A stretch of DNA of 64,000 bases from Gymnorhina tibicen (taxonomy: Eukaryota; Chordata; Aves; Passeriformes; Artamidae): assembly GCA_013399875.1 (NCBI GenBank), contig VXAZ01000560.1, positions 3,213,789-3,277,788 of the forward strand, written 5' to 3'. The position numbers were made by a program, and so were the translations under genes. The first letter of the stretch is position 1, and every line of letters starts with the position of its first letter. Shown piece after piece: positions 11,688 through 24,310 of this stretch. Under the pieces are notes generated by a model that saw nothing but the letters and a program-made list of their open reading frames with translations, searched no databases and was not told the origin of the DNA.

Positions 11688-13769
11688 GCCCGACCACCCT
11701 CTCGCTGAATAACCGACTCACAGAAAGCTGTCGCTTTTTCTCTGAAAGCACTGAGAAACGGGGGCCTTCAATAGCTTCTTTGTGCAGTTTTATTCCGCAG
11801 CTCCGGGCCCAAGACAGCGTTTCCTGACCTGTGAGGATATGCTGCCCTCTTCCCGTCTGGGACGCTGCAGCTCGGCAGTGCCACGGAGGCACAACTCCGT
11901 GGGTCTGTGGGACTAACCTGGAGAACCAGCAATCCTCCTCTTCCCCAGGGACAGTTTCTCTGAGCGGATAGGTAGAGGGTTGGGCAGAGTTTATTAATGT
12001 GCAAGGGACCGGGATGGTGTTCAAGCAGGCTCATCCTGACCTCACGTGCACATCTGTCCTCCCTTCTGTCCAGGCTGCAATGCTGAGCCCTGTCACCACC
12101 ACACAATATTCCCTGACACCTCTCCTTGCCTTCCCCATGATTCAGGAAGGAGATCTCCTTCCACACCTAAAAAAATCCTATAAAAACCAGGAAAAATGCC
12201 AGGTATTTTGTACTAACGTGCCATCATCTGTGAGACTCCACCAGGAATTCGAATGCTTTAAGGTGGACAATACTGATGAGTGAGCAGGAGAGCACCAGGA
12301 GCGTGCTCACCCAGTTAGGAGCTGCAAGCCTTTACCTTCCCTTTGTGCAAGGAGGACAGATGAGGACTTTCCACCTCCAGATTGTGACTCCAGGTTGTCA
12401 CACCTGCTGCTCCCACAGGTGCCTGTGTGACGGGAGACCCCCTCCAGCAATTCCCCTGTGATTGCTCTTATCAGCTGCTGAAGATTAGAGGCACCTTGGA
12501 ATAGAAACTTCAAGGAAAAAGGGAATAGGGTAATTGCATTTCAAAGAAAGCGCTTGAAAGAAACCTTTGAAGGACCCTACTCAAAGGTTCATGACTTGAT
12601 AGAACCGTTTTAAAAAGACATAAATTCCTGTTTGGGTTTGGGATTGGCTCCCACCCCAGCAGGACAGAAAAGCTGCCTTCTTTGTAGGAACACAGTCCCA
12701 GCACAACACAGGAGATGAAATCCATGTGATAACATCTGAAATGGCTTTCAACTAAAAAACCCAAAGGTAATATATTAAGGTAAGGCCTGCTCTGAGCTAT
12801 ACATGAATAACTTCCGTAAGAAGACCTGAGCTTGTGCCCATGAGCTTTTAGGCAGTATAAAGAGAGATAAATGTTTGTTGTGCTGGCTCTGTATCAGATA
12901 TCCCAGTGCAAATCCACTGTAGTCAACATCTACCCCCCTTAGTGCTGCAATGTTTCCACCTGATTAAAACATGGCAGCCACTTCCCAGCCAGCACAGCAG
13001 CTGAATTCCATGGCCATGCTGAACTGCAGCCCAAACAGGGGCAAACCTTGGGAACAGCTTGACTTTGTGCTGCTCTCTGAGGGCTCCCAGTCGTCCCCTC
13101 TTGTCCCAAATATGCACCTTCCTGGCAGCAGCATCACCACGCAGGAGCCACCAGGCCTGAGAGCACCAAGATACATTCGGGCTGGCAAATTGCTATTAAT
13201 GGCTCAAATCAGCTCACAAGCACGAAAATATTCTGTCTGTCCAGTTTCCTGGTACACTGTTTCCTGCTGGACTTTTTCCTCATGTTTGGAATTTTATTTC
13301 TATTGGAAAAAAAAATATTTTATTTCTAGATGTACTGAGGAAATAGCTGATCTTATCTCCTCTGTTATAGGTGTCTTCAAAAATAATATCTCTAATGATG
13401 CACAAACCTCCATTTACGCAAGCCTGGGTTCAGCTAAGCCCTTAGCCCCTGAGTAGCATGAAGAGTGTGTTTAACAGGATTCAGCAGGATGTGTTTTTAA
13501 GGATATTCTCAACCAATTTGCTGACATGGGGTCAGAGCTCTTAGAAGTTCCACTCTCAGCCTCGTTTTGCTTTTCCTGTTTTTAGCAATTTTTCCTGTAT
13601 TTTGCAATTCCTGTTCAGGTGCTGGGATGCAGTGACAGCACCAAGGAAGGGGTGCAGGCTGCCTTAGAAGGAGCCTGGCAGTGGCTGCTGTGACAAGGAG
13701 CAGGCAAAAAGTGCTTCAGCCTCTCCCCTGCAGCATCAGCATCTCACAGGGCTGCACAAGTAGAGAACC

Positions 13770-13945
13770 AGGCAGAAAGCCAGGAAAGCTTGAGTTATAT
13801 TCCTGATGCTGCCATTAATTTCGTATATGGCCTTGGGCAACTTGTATCACCTGCCAGTTTGGGTTTTTCCTTAGATAAAGTAGGGAGAACAGTTAACATC
13901 GTGGATTTATGGAGCTTAAAGCTCTACAAAGAAGAGTCTGGTCTG
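13770..13945 (+). mobile_element. MIR-type SINE (ancient amniote CORE-SINE)
   Basis: The order of conserved blocks matches MIR. ATTCCTGATGCTGCCATTAA is followed by the diagnostic GGCCTTGGGCAACTTG (about 13828-13843), then a degenerate cagtttgggttttTCCTTAGATAAAGTAGGGA, and finally a tail with GGAGCTTAAAGCTCTACAAAGA. MIR copies predate the mammal-sauropsid split and are scarce but present in birds. The copy is highly diverged. It is non-coding; the short frame at 13790-13972 is inside it. Confidence 0.72.
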
Positions 13946-16900
13946 GCTTCTCTATATCAAAAAAACCTTTAATTTCTCTCAGTTGTGCCTGAATCAAGGC
14001 CAATTGCCTATGTTTGACCAATATATATCTCTCCATCTCTTACAGAAGAACAACTTATCTTCATCTGAAACATCAAGAGATGGAGAAAAGCCAGCACTTC
14101 CCTTGGTATTTTCCCCCCCTGTGATTAATTCCCATCCCTACTGAGCATTCAAGTTTCATTTCCCATTCGAATTTTTTTGGGATTCTTCTTTCAGCCACTA
14201 CTTCTAAAAATGCTTTTTTCTGCTAAATGAAAGTGTTTGCCTGATTCGGTACTTCTCCCCATGGCTTACCCACACTCGTTGGTGGGCTGAGGGCAATAAT
14301 GGCAAAGATAATTAAAATCTGCCCTGTGCTTTGAAATATTGAGCCCATCTCTAAGTCCCATTATCCTGCTCAGTGTCAGAGGTGCCACTGACAAACACTC
14401 GACTTCAGTCTTTCAGGCGGCTGCCAGAGAAAACCAAGAGTGGAAAAGTACTATCCCTTCAGAAAAACAGATTTTGCAGCTCCAATTTGTCTTCTGCCAA
14501 GACAAAGGAGATGCGCTAAATTGATCTTTTGTCAAGGATTTTGTTTTGCTTCCAAGATTAACATCACAACAAACTGGGAGGCACCGTTCCTCAGGGTGCA
14601 ATGCTGCATTGCAGAACTGAGCCTAAATACCCACGCTGAGCATAATTTAGTGAGTCTGAAACTCTGCCTGCAGAGGGGGAGATGAACCTTTTCCATCCAG
14701 TAGCACGTTATCCAAAAAACCCCTCTGTCTCAGCATACAGAGGCTGACCACTCAGCTTCAAAGCCAGGCAGTATCTTTCAGGCTTGATGCTGCTCACCAC
14801 GGAGTGCCTGTGGTGGTCCTCAGAGCCCTGGCTGGTGGCCTTCATGGGGCTGCTCGGTCACACGAAAGGAAAGAAGGAACGAAGGGATGGGGAGAACAGC
14901 CTGGGACATCCTGCGAGGTGGTTGGAAGGCTCTGACTGGAAACAACCATTTTTACCAGCCAGAAAAACCCATCTCAAGTCATGCAGCTGGATAAGGGACA
15001 TCCAACACAGGATGCCCATGAAGTGCATAAGGTTCCAGGACACTCTCTTTATCCACAGACCAGAACACTGCAGCTTACCTGATGTTGTTCCCAGGTATCA
15101 TGTCTGCTTGTCTTCATTAACGGCATTCTCCTGCGGTACTTTCTGCTTCTTGGAGAAAGTGACAACCTCATTTCCCAAACAAACCCATCCCAAAGGAGGC
15201 GATTCCTCCCTGGCTAATGCAAAACATTACATATCCTCACCAGCCACTGTTGTGTTTTCAGCAAAAGGACTAAAAATCCCTACTTATACGAGCCCCTCAG
15301 GATGAGGGATGAGGGGCAGCATGTCATTGAAACACATTGATTCAACGCTCCCTAGAACAACAGATTGCTCCAGATTTTTTTACTGGGCATATCCAATTAA
15401 CAAGCACAATCACCAGATTGTGGTATTCTTTCCACACTTCTTCATCCGCCTAAATAACTGCAAGTAAATATCACCAATGCCCAAATCTCTGCGCTATGGC
15501 AATTTGTGATCGAGTTCTACACACACACACTCAAGGTATAACAGATCAACAAAAATAACTGGGCAAACCAGAGCTTTTAGGCTTGCTTTTTTTTCTCTGC
15601 ACTGTGGGAAATCTTTTACAATGGTGGAAAACACACCAAATGCACTACCTCAAGACAACAGCAATTCTCACTGGTGCATGGAAGTGCTCCTGAAGCAAGC
15701 TGACTCTTTTTCTGCTAGGGCTAGTCCGCACAAGGAAGTTTTGTAAGCTTAATTATGCCAGCCAGGAGTGTGAAAAAACAAATACATCATTCCTACAAGA
15801 GAGAGAGAGCTGCGCCAACAAAAAGCCCCCGGTGTGGATGCAGCGCTACAAAAGGAGGGATTCGGTTTTTTCTTTCTAGCGTAGTTAATTTTGTTTGGGT
15901 AGCTCCGATAAACTACACCAGCAAAAGAAACCTCTTGGCTTGAACAACTGTGTTTCCAGAGTAGGCTGCCAGTCAGTGATATCTGCGTGTCAGCACATTC
16001 CTCCTGCTGGAGAGGAGAGACCTCACACCAAATTCCCTGAAGTCTTTACCTGGGATAGAGGAAAGCTACAAGAAGGATCAGGCTATTCAATATCTAAAAG
16101 GAGGCCAAGACACCATGTGGTGAGGGGAAAGCTCTGGCTGCTCTGAGCCCATCCAGCAGCACATTCCTGCCTGACACGCGTCCTCTGGGCTGAAAAGTGA
16201 ATTTCTTGTCAGAGATGATCCCCAGCCAGATCCCAGGCAGCCATTCCTGGGATTCTGGCATGACCTGCTGCCCACATCCATGGCAGGCTCCTGCTTCATG
16301 TGGGGGTTTATAGCTGGATCTCAAGGGTTTTGGTCCTGCCTGTTGTGGGCTGCGGGATGGGTACCCAAGGTCGCAGTTACACCACGCTCCGGGGGTGTGA
16401 TGGCAGAAAGTGTTTCTTTTAACCTAGAAACCAGTCTCCCTGGGTTCACCTGGAGGCTGCAGGCAGGGTATGTTTAGGCAATTCACCCCTCCCTTCCAAT
16501 GGTACTGAGCCTAATGTTTGCCTCATGTGAGCCTGATGTAGTGGCACAGACTGGCTGACCTGCTGTCATCGTGGGGCTGACTGCAACACTGAGCAGAGCC
16601 AGAGCAGAGCCAGAGTTACCTCACAGGGAAGGTTCACCTGAACAACCCCGTGCCAAGTATATGCCACCCCTCGCTGCAAATGGGCACCTGCTGGGGCAAG
16701 TCGCATTTCCCTGCCCTGCCCTGCCCTTTTCTGCAGGCTTTTGTCAGTAACATGTATGTAAACTCGGGCAGGATGGTCTGAGAACCTCTCCATCCTTCCT
16801 GCTCTGATTCTCCATTGATATCTACAACACAGGGGCGAATTCAGAGCTCAGTAACACAGGGCTTCCAGCCTGTGGCCAGGGCCCCTTCCTTCGCATCCTC

Positions 16901-17019
16901 TGAAGCAGTGAGTCCCACCTTTTCCTCCTTGCAGAGCTGCGTTGGCTCGTTGCCCTCACTAATCCGGAGGGAGGTCATTTGCTGGGCTTTTCTTCCTCAA
17001 TCAATCCACAGAAACGGGC
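13946..17019. other. Non-coding stretch, no gene seen
   Basis: Complex single-copy-looking sequence. About 15700-15960 is AT-rich with TTAATTATG and GTTAATTTTG words and could be a conserved block, but evidence is thin. A 173-codon frame at 14784-15305 has no motif. An 11-bp unit GAGCAGAGCCA is repeated 2.3 times at 16591-16615, and CCCTG is repeated four times near 16712-16728. Confidence 0.5.
16591..16615. repeat. 11-bp tandem repeat, 2.3 copies
   Basis: GAGCAGAGCCA occurs at 16591-16601 and 16602-16612, followed by GAG. It is a minor slippage-type duplication. Confidence 0.85.
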
Positions 17020-17310
17020 TTGCACGAGGCTTCGTGTGTTTCTGCGGAGCGAATTCCACCGGCAAGGTGTAAAAGCAATTAAAGGCACCGGGCCCCAGCG
17101 CTCTGCCACCGCCACCAGCGAGCGGTGCCCCGGCAGCCACCTGCACAGTGAAAGCACGGCAAGGGGGGAATCCAAAATCCACGGCTTTCAGAGAGCCACA
17201 TCGTTCCTCAGCTCGGCTCTCTGGGGGCCCACAGATAAACAGCACTGCCCCGAGGAATTTCCTTCCTCCAAAGGTGGGAAACTGCCCGAGAGGAGCCACT
17301 GGCCTCCCAT
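17020..17310. other. CpG-denser patch
   Basis: Compared with its flanks, this roughly 290-bp stretch carries many more CpG dinucleotides (for example CACCGGC, GCACCGGGCC, CAGCGAGCGGTG). I see no exon with consensus splice sites and no core promoter arrangement. It may be a weak or decayed CpG island, or GC-biased gene-conversion sequence as is common in bird genomes. Confidence 0.35.
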
Positions 17311-20120
17311 CCTCTGATGACATCAGCTTCCTTGGGCCTGGGGTGAGGGGACTTCAAAGGAGGAGTTAGGGGAAAAAGCCCTCCTGGGAGAACCGAGAGG
17401 GTTTGGTTCCTGGCCCGAAGGCCGTGAGGCAGAGCCTGGCTGGCAGTGGTTCACCCCAGCACTCCCAGGGAGACCGTAAAAAGGGCAGGAAAGCTTTAGC
17501 GCAGCAGAGGAAGCCACGCTGCCACAACCAGCGAGAAGCTGCTGCTCCAGGAAAATGGTCCCAGCACAGCCCCATCTCCACCAACATCTCAGCCAATCCA
17601 CGGAACTGCCTTGCCAGAAGGCCACTTGTTTCCTGGGTCTCACTGTGGATTTTTGCATGTTAAACCCAGGTTTATTCAAAGCAGTCTCTGTCTAATGATG
17701 TTACACATCACTTCCTTCCCGCTACAGCTTCCTCTACCCTTAAATCTTGAAGAACTGAAATATCTTTTTAGTCCCCAGCCATATCCTAGGTTTTGTTGAA
17801 ATTTGGCCAAGAACTTCCTGGGGGAAGAGGAAAAAAAGAAGCAACTGGCAGGCAGACACGGTGACACTATGTTCACATAAGCTTCATTTCCTTAGGAAAC
17901 CAGGCTAAAAATAATAGTCAAAAATCTTGGGCGATTGCCTTCAACTCAACATCTCTCTCTAGACAGGAAGAAAGGAAGGAATTAGCAGGCAGTAGGTTAT
18001 ATTTCAAGGTTTGTCTACATGATTTGAAGCATAGAAATTAGAAATGAAATTAAGAAGATATATTAGGTAGTCTTGCCCCTCCCTGGGGGAACAAACCTAC
18101 AGCTGTTTCCCTTAGCATATATTTTAGTGAAGTGTGCAGCCCAGTTTCAAATGATCCAAATGATGGAGCTTCCATCAGTTTTCAACAGGGACCTATTCCT
18201 TTCCTTACATATCTTTCCTTTTTTTTTATTTTCTTTTTTTTTTTTTTAAACAATTTCAGCTTTTTTATCTATTGCCCATGTTTCATCTCATGACTTCCAG
18301 CACACCTCTTAATTGTTTTATAAACTCACTGGAGTAGAAAGGTAAATAGTTCTATGCATGCCACCGACATACTTCAAATAGCATCACAGGGTTCATTTCA
18401 TGCTTTTGACTGACTTAGACGTTCTTATTCACTACAGCTTCATGTTTTTAACTGTGTTTTTCCTCGGGAAAAAAAAAAAAAGTGCTTTGATTAATAAATT
18501 CCAGGGATTTTTTTTTCAAATCTGAGTTTTTCAGACTCCCCACCCTGGCCACGTTTCAGCTTGAATTTGAAAGGCCCAGCCCACTCAAAACATCCTCGAG
18601 AGGTTTTTCTCACTCCCCTTGACTTTTTAACTTCAGTTTTTTGTTATATAATTAAAAATTATCAAAAGGGAAGGGTTACTTTAATACGACATTATTCCAA
18701 ATAAATAGATCTTCTTTCTTGGCCACACAGCTTCTTCTGTCATAGAAGAGACTGTTGCTTCTTGGCTGAGTGGGCCCTGTAGATTTGGTGACATTTATCT
18801 CAAGTTGTCAAGGGGAGAGAGTTGAATCTGTGCTGACTGTCAGAGTTTTCTGGAAACTTTCAGGCAAACCATATTCCCCAGTTAAATTAACTTTTTCTCT
18901 CCAAGCTGTGTCCTTTGAGCAAGTCTGAATTTGAGATGAGAGCAAAAATCCAGCCACTGACCCAGCACAAAACTGAGGAAGTACCCAAGGCTGAACTAGC
19001 ACTGTCATATATGCATGACAGAGAAATGCATTTCTTTATGCTGCTTTGCAACATGAAAAAATGTTGTGAGGTGTAAACAGCTTCAGTTTCTCCGCCCTAA
19101 GTGCAAACACACGGAGGCTTTGACCAAAACCCCCAACTTTAACATGTCTATTCCACAGTCAGAAGCAGGAGATGTGAAGATGTGTGAGTAGACATAGTTT
19201 TCTTGGCAAAACTGCACTTGTCAAGAGCCAGTGTCAGAGAATTTTATGGAAACGAGATTTCCCATCTCACAATCGCCTGACTCAGAAGAGGAGCTGGTTT
19301 CTGGTATTCTCACACCTCCCTGACAGAGAGCAGCACCTCCACAGCTGCCAGCAAACACAGTGAGGAAAGGTGCACATATTTGGGATTCATCCCTCAGCAA
19401 CCCCTGGCTTTCTCATGCACCCCACAACCCACAAGAAGCACCAGAGCATCAATATTTCTGTGCCTGATCCCCGACTTACAAATGCCCCTTGTAACTGGGA
19501 ACTGCTGGGAGGACAGAAAGGCTGGCTCTCTAGGTGGGATGGAGACTACTGGGAATATTTTGTGGGTCATGAGACCTCCACAGCCCTGCAAGCAGAAGTT
19601 CCACATCCCTTCTCCATTCACACATCTGTCCCAAGACTAACTCTTCTGATGTCCCGAGCCTCCAGCCTCACGGAGCCTAAGGCCACCCACGTTTCCCATA
19701 AAACCAAGAAATAGATCCAAGGCCATATTAGGCATACTTAGAGATACTGAAAGAAGGTTCCAAGAAGTCTGAGCCCTTTCCTGAGTGCTGACAGATGTGT
19801 CTGAGTCACCTTGTTCTCTGCCATTCTCTGCTGAGTCGCTTTATCCCAAAACATCAGCAGCAAGCGGAGAGCAAGGAGAAGGAGGGAGCACAGCCAGCAG
19901 AGGGTAAGCGACAGGAGCAGAGGGCACCAGGCTGGACCTCATCCCAGCTCCTCTGACGTCTGTTCCTGGTGGGAAAAGGACTCAGGGAACGCAGCTTTCA
20001 GGAGGGTCAGGCAGTGACAGGAGAGAGAAGGATGTTGGTACCCGAACCCAAGCAGGATACTGGGGAAGCAACAGTGTTGTACCAACCTGAGATTGTATTT
20101 CGGAGTGGCCTCGTGCCAGC
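17311..20120. other. Non-coding stretch with T-rich and A-rich tracts
   Basis: No gene recognised. 17870-18720 is AT-rich, with a T-rich tract at 18219-18247 and a 13-base A run at 18469-18481. The rest is mixed sequence with no interspersed repeat I can name. Confidence 0.5.
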
Positions 20121-20153
20121 ATGTGTCTGTGTGTGTGTGTGTGTGCGTATGTG
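20121..20153. repeat. GT/TG microsatellite
   Basis: ATGTGTCTGTGTGTGTGTGT continuing as TG dinucleotides to GCGTATGTG: about ten TG units with two interruptions. Such loci are commonly polymorphic in birds. Confidence 0.93.
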
Positions 20154-22679
20154 AACGAGCACTGTGTGCACATGCTCACACTCCACACAGTTTTGTTTGG
20201 ATGAGGCACATTTCAGCAAAGTCAACAACAACTAATTGCAAACAAACTGCACTTAAATTCAGGCCCCAAACCAGCTGCTTTCAAAGCTGTACTGGTGGGA
20301 AATAAAAGCATCACTGGCTGTTGCTACATGACCCAGTAACTTCAGATGCTATACCTTCTGTTCCATCACAGTGCTTTCCATTTTCTGGCCAAAATGAACA
20401 CTGAGGTGCTGAGAGTCCATTCATCTGCTTATTCAGGGCTCAGCACCACTTTTCAGGAGCACTATATAAATTTACAAGTTGCCTGAAATAATAAATAACT
20501 GTGACAGGTACAGAAACAAAGCCTGTAGCTCTTAGGTTAGTGTTTTCCCCTCCAGAGAGGTTTTTGTTCCCCCATGTGTGCAGGACAGAACATTCCAGTG
20601 ATGTTTCAGCACTGATGGGCCCTCGAGCCTCGGCCAGGAGAAAAGTCAGCTTTCTGGCAGAAAACCCTGCACAGCTCCTGGAACTGAGTGAAGAAAAGGA
20701 GAAAAGATGAAATACTTTGTTTACCATATCATGACATCACCACCATCACTGGAGAAAAATGCAAGTTCATCTTTCTTCCCGGGGATGGTCCGTATGACCC
20801 GAGTGATTATCCCTGCTGGATAGCACGGCGTTGTCCTTCCCCTCCGCACCAGCACACGCAGACGCGTTTGACCTCGTGGCCACCGGCTTCAGCAGGGTGC
20901 AGATGCATCCCAGAAAGCTCCCAGTGCTGAATTCCCTTTGCAAGATGTGATGCTTTTCCTCTTGGTTGAGCCTGAATGTGCACCCAGAGCTGCTGACTGC
21001 GGCCAGCTGCGCCATCCCCTGGGACAGCCGGTGGGCTCCGTGGAGTCAGGGAAGGATTTCTGCCCAAAAAGTCTTTATCTTGCCCACTGCTTTAATCATC
21101 AGCATGTACTGGCACTCAGAGCAGGGCAGAACATGCCCGGGCTTTTACAGAAAGCAAACAATTTCCTCCAGAGGAAACAGCCACTTCAGCTGGCATCTGT
21201 CACTCAGGTGCACAGAGGAGCTGTGGTTCTCTGGAAAACACCTGGCTCCAAAAAACGTTTGGCTTAATTCAAACATCTCTAGGTTAGTGAAGTCTTTTTC
21301 ATATAGGGTTTCTTCTCCCTCCTCCTTTCACTTCCCTTCTAACCCTGTCCCCCCAAACTCCAGTTATTTGTAAGGGCTCTGCTATTTTCTGTATATCTGT
21401 TTCTGTCCTCTGGTAACTAGGAGTGTTTGAAGATCTCATGGGACAGGTAAAGCCAGGATATCCCAGTACATCACATTTTACCTTTTTTAGTTCTTCCTGG
21501 TTTTGCTCCCATGGCCTCCCAACAGATCTGGTCCATCCAAACCAGTTTTAGGCTCCATGACAAAGAGGTTAAAGGGAAAAAGGGTGGGTTTGCTACTGGA
21601 AAGAGGGGCCACTGCTCTGTTCTGGGAACAAGGGGTGTCTCAAAGTGTGCAGAACTGTGTGACTGTTCTGACAACCAGAAATACACTAAAAACGCAGTGG
21701 TAAATGGCACTGTAGGCACTGAGATGTCCCTGCAGTGAGGTTTTCTTCCACCTAACTGGAACTCAGATTGAGTTGTCAGAAAGCTCCAGTAAATCTTCCT
21801 ACTCACACAAGACCAAAGCCAAGAGAGTGCTTTACTGCCCTGAGATGGAATGGAAAACCAGAGCTCCAAAATCCTTGCAAAGGGATCATCTCAGGAGGAG
21901 AAATGGTGTGGACCAGCTGAAATGTTCATTCTGTTCTTAATGCTACAGGCAACAGCAAAGCAAGATAAAACTGTAAAAAAAAAAAAAAAATCCAGATCTC
22001 ATGCTTTCCACATTTGAAACCACTTGGAAATGTTTTCAGGCCTGGGAGATTTTCTGAACCGGCCCTTGTACATACAAACCCAGGCAGGTTATCTTAGATT
22101 AACATTTTCTGATTACAAAAACCTAGTCAGAACATCCCTTGCCAAACATTTTACATAATTACAACTGCAAGAAAATGCCAAAAGAAAACATAAATAAAAA
22201 AATCCTGGCAGATTCCCACCTGACCAAAAAGTAATGCTCTGAAACAGTAGTTCATTAAGACACTGTTCCTGTGGAAGTCAGAGATCCTTCATCTCAAGGC
22301 ACTGCTAGGAGCCCAGGCAAAAATGTGTTCAGGGGTAACAGCACCCAGTGCAGAGTTACCACATCCCTAAGCCGCATGTGCCAGATGGACTAAAGATCAT
22401 TTGGTCTCAGCAATCTCTTTTTTTCATTATTATCTGGAGAAAAAAAACCTCTGCTGTGTGGAGCTTTGTCCTGGAAGTGAGCAGAGCACCCAAATCTGGA
22501 GGGGCTCAAGGGATCTCATCAGGCTCTGCTGCACACCCTCCCTGGACACAGCCTTGCACCAGCCCCAAACAGCCCAAAATAACCTAAGTCTGTGCATGCA
22601 GACAGGCAGAATAATTCAGAAACACCAGCTGAAAAGGCCATTCCTTTGTGTGAATTCAAGGGGATTCGAGGGACAGTAA
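20154..22679. other. Non-coding stretch, no gene seen
   Basis: Unremarkable sequence; the only simple repeat is a run of 16 A at 21975-21990. Open frames at 20938-21373 overlap on two frames of one strand and show no family motif. Confidence 0.5.
21975..21990. repeat. Poly-A tract (16 A)
   Basis: Uninterrupted 16-base A run. No retroposon body was recognised upstream. Confidence 0.9.
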
Positions 22680-22870
22680 TTCATTCAAATGTTGACTCGT
22701 TATTGGGCTGTCCTCCACAATTGCTTTAAGAGTAATTTTGGCCTCAACAGTTTCTTTAATTGAATCCGATTTAGATGGGAGTCCACCAGCACTTTGTTTT
22801 TATTTGAATATTATGATTCAATTTAGCATTTAGTTTCAGTTGCAATCTGATTTTATTATACTTGTTCCTG
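22680..22870. promoter_or_regulatory. Candidate conserved non-coding element
   Basis: A compact AT-rich block with high word complexity. It has homeodomain/SOX-like words (ACAATTGC, TTAATTGAATC, ATTATGATTCAATTTAGC) and no repeat-family signature, bounded by GC-mixed DNA. Texture is typical of amniote conserved non-coding elements. This is inference only; no alignment was possible. Confidence 0.25.
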
Positions 22871-23879
22871 GTGGAAAATGTATCCACCTATTACCAACAC
22901 CACATAAATCCAGATGCTGTCTCAGGGAACATTCTCACACGCATGAGAGCCTACATTTCATATATAATATGCCTACTTGTTGATAAGGCTTCTTGCACAA
23001 CTCAGTGCCATGACCTTTCCAGAGGAAGTGTTGTTTCAGTGCATAATATGCCACAAAGGCAAAGGACTGTGACTTCTCCTGCTGCTGTAGCTCGTGGTAT
23101 CTTTGGGGCTCATCCTCAAAGAGGTGGAGATGGTTCAACCACACGCTGGGCACTGGCCCCAGCACAAGTGTTTGATTTGAGAGCATGTTCCGTCTCCAAA
23201 GAACTGATATTCACATGTCTCCAGGGCTACTTTTTGTATGAACAAAGGGCTCTGGTTCACAGATCTGTTTTCCCTTCCCGTGTGGATTATAGATGCTGAA
23301 ACAGCCTAGCAGTGGTTGCACTGCAGTATTTGCTACCTGGAGGCAGTCAAAAGAGCTGCAGTGTTTCCTTCCAGAAGGACTGAGTATTCATGCTGCAGCA
23401 CCACCACATCCAGCGCACTTTCAAGAAGCAAACTGAAGCCAGAGAGGCTGTGATTGTGCCATGGGAGACACTTCCCAGGCAGTGAGGATAGCACAGGGCT
23501 GCCTCAGGGTCTCCATCACCAGCTGCTTTTGCTCCACATCTGAGAGAACAAGCAGGAGGAGGTGACCCTTTAGGAGGCTTTTCTAGCCCTCTGATTTTAC
23601 ACTCACACCCAGGATTTGAGTTTTGGGATCTGCCTGCAGGCAGGGTGAGTTATCAAACACATCTGCACTGCTCCACATCAACAGCAACCACTGCCTGAGC
23701 TGCCTTACCCGATGCACAGCCCGGTTTCCCGTGCCACAGGGAGCTCCACACTGCCGTGATCAGACAGAGCTGCCTGGCTTCAAAGTCAGTTCTGTGCAAT
23801 AGAAAACAAGTAGATCAGTCCAGATTCCAAGGCCTGCAGGCCAGATCACTTTTGAACACTAACAAATTCAGAAGAAATT
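22871..23879. other. Non-coding, no feature seen
   Basis: Mixed sequence without recognisable repeats, RNA genes or exons. A 145-codon frame at 22862-23299 has no motif. Confidence 0.45.
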
Positions 23880-24310
23880 CAGATTTAATTAATTCTCTTC
23901 TTCCCCCCGATATAATCCAAGAGCTTTTGTAACATCTGAGACTTTTATCAGAGTTGACAATGGTATAAATACCTCCCTGCCAGCTCCTAGAGTGCTAGCA
24001 AACAATCTTTCATCGGGCAAATGAACTCTTACAGGCGGAGCAAGATATAAACACCCATATGTAAAGCACATTCTCTGGACTGGGTCCACCATGAGCAAAA
24101 CCCTCCTGCTTCCCTGGAACCAGCAACACAAATTCCCTTTATACATCTTAAGTGTCCACAGTCCAAACAATAACACATTAGCATGCTCTTGACACTGCTG
24201 TCAAAATAAACAGCTATTTATTAACATTCTACAAGGCATTATTTTTAAAATAAATCAATCAAGCAATAATGTCAGAAAATAATATATATCCCTCTGGTCC
24301 AGAAAACAGC
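23880..24310. promoter_or_regulatory. Candidate conserved non-coding element
   Basis: It starts with TTTAATTAATTC and continues with unusually complex, non-repetitive sequence, including TTGACAATGG, GTATAAATACC, CAAGATATAAAC and AATAAATCAATCAAGCAATAA. It lacks repeat signatures. GTATAAATACC resembles a TATA/MEF2-like word. A regulatory element is a reasonable guess from composition, not a demonstrated one. Confidence 0.25.

Larger units (their letters stand above)
8940..13765. other. Non-coding stretch with minor simple repeats
   Basis: No supportable gene. It contains a T tract around 9510-9523 and an 18-base A run (listed separately). A weak MIR-like segment lies near 9855-9930. The remaining open frames overlap one another on both strands and carry no family motif. 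Confidence 0.5.

Noticed and set aside
11646..11700. Retroprocessed pseudogene ending in poly-A
   Set aside because: No recognisable parental coding sequence and no poly-A signal or target-site duplication beside the A run.
14784..15305. 173-codon open frame as a coding exon
   Set aside because: No recognisable family, no consensus splice or promoter context, and low-complexity Ser/Cys/Trp-rich translation typical of chance frames.
20310..20400. MIR-like segment (GTTGCTACATGACCCAGTAA)
   Set aside because: Only one block resembles the MIR core and the order of flanking blocks is not preserved.
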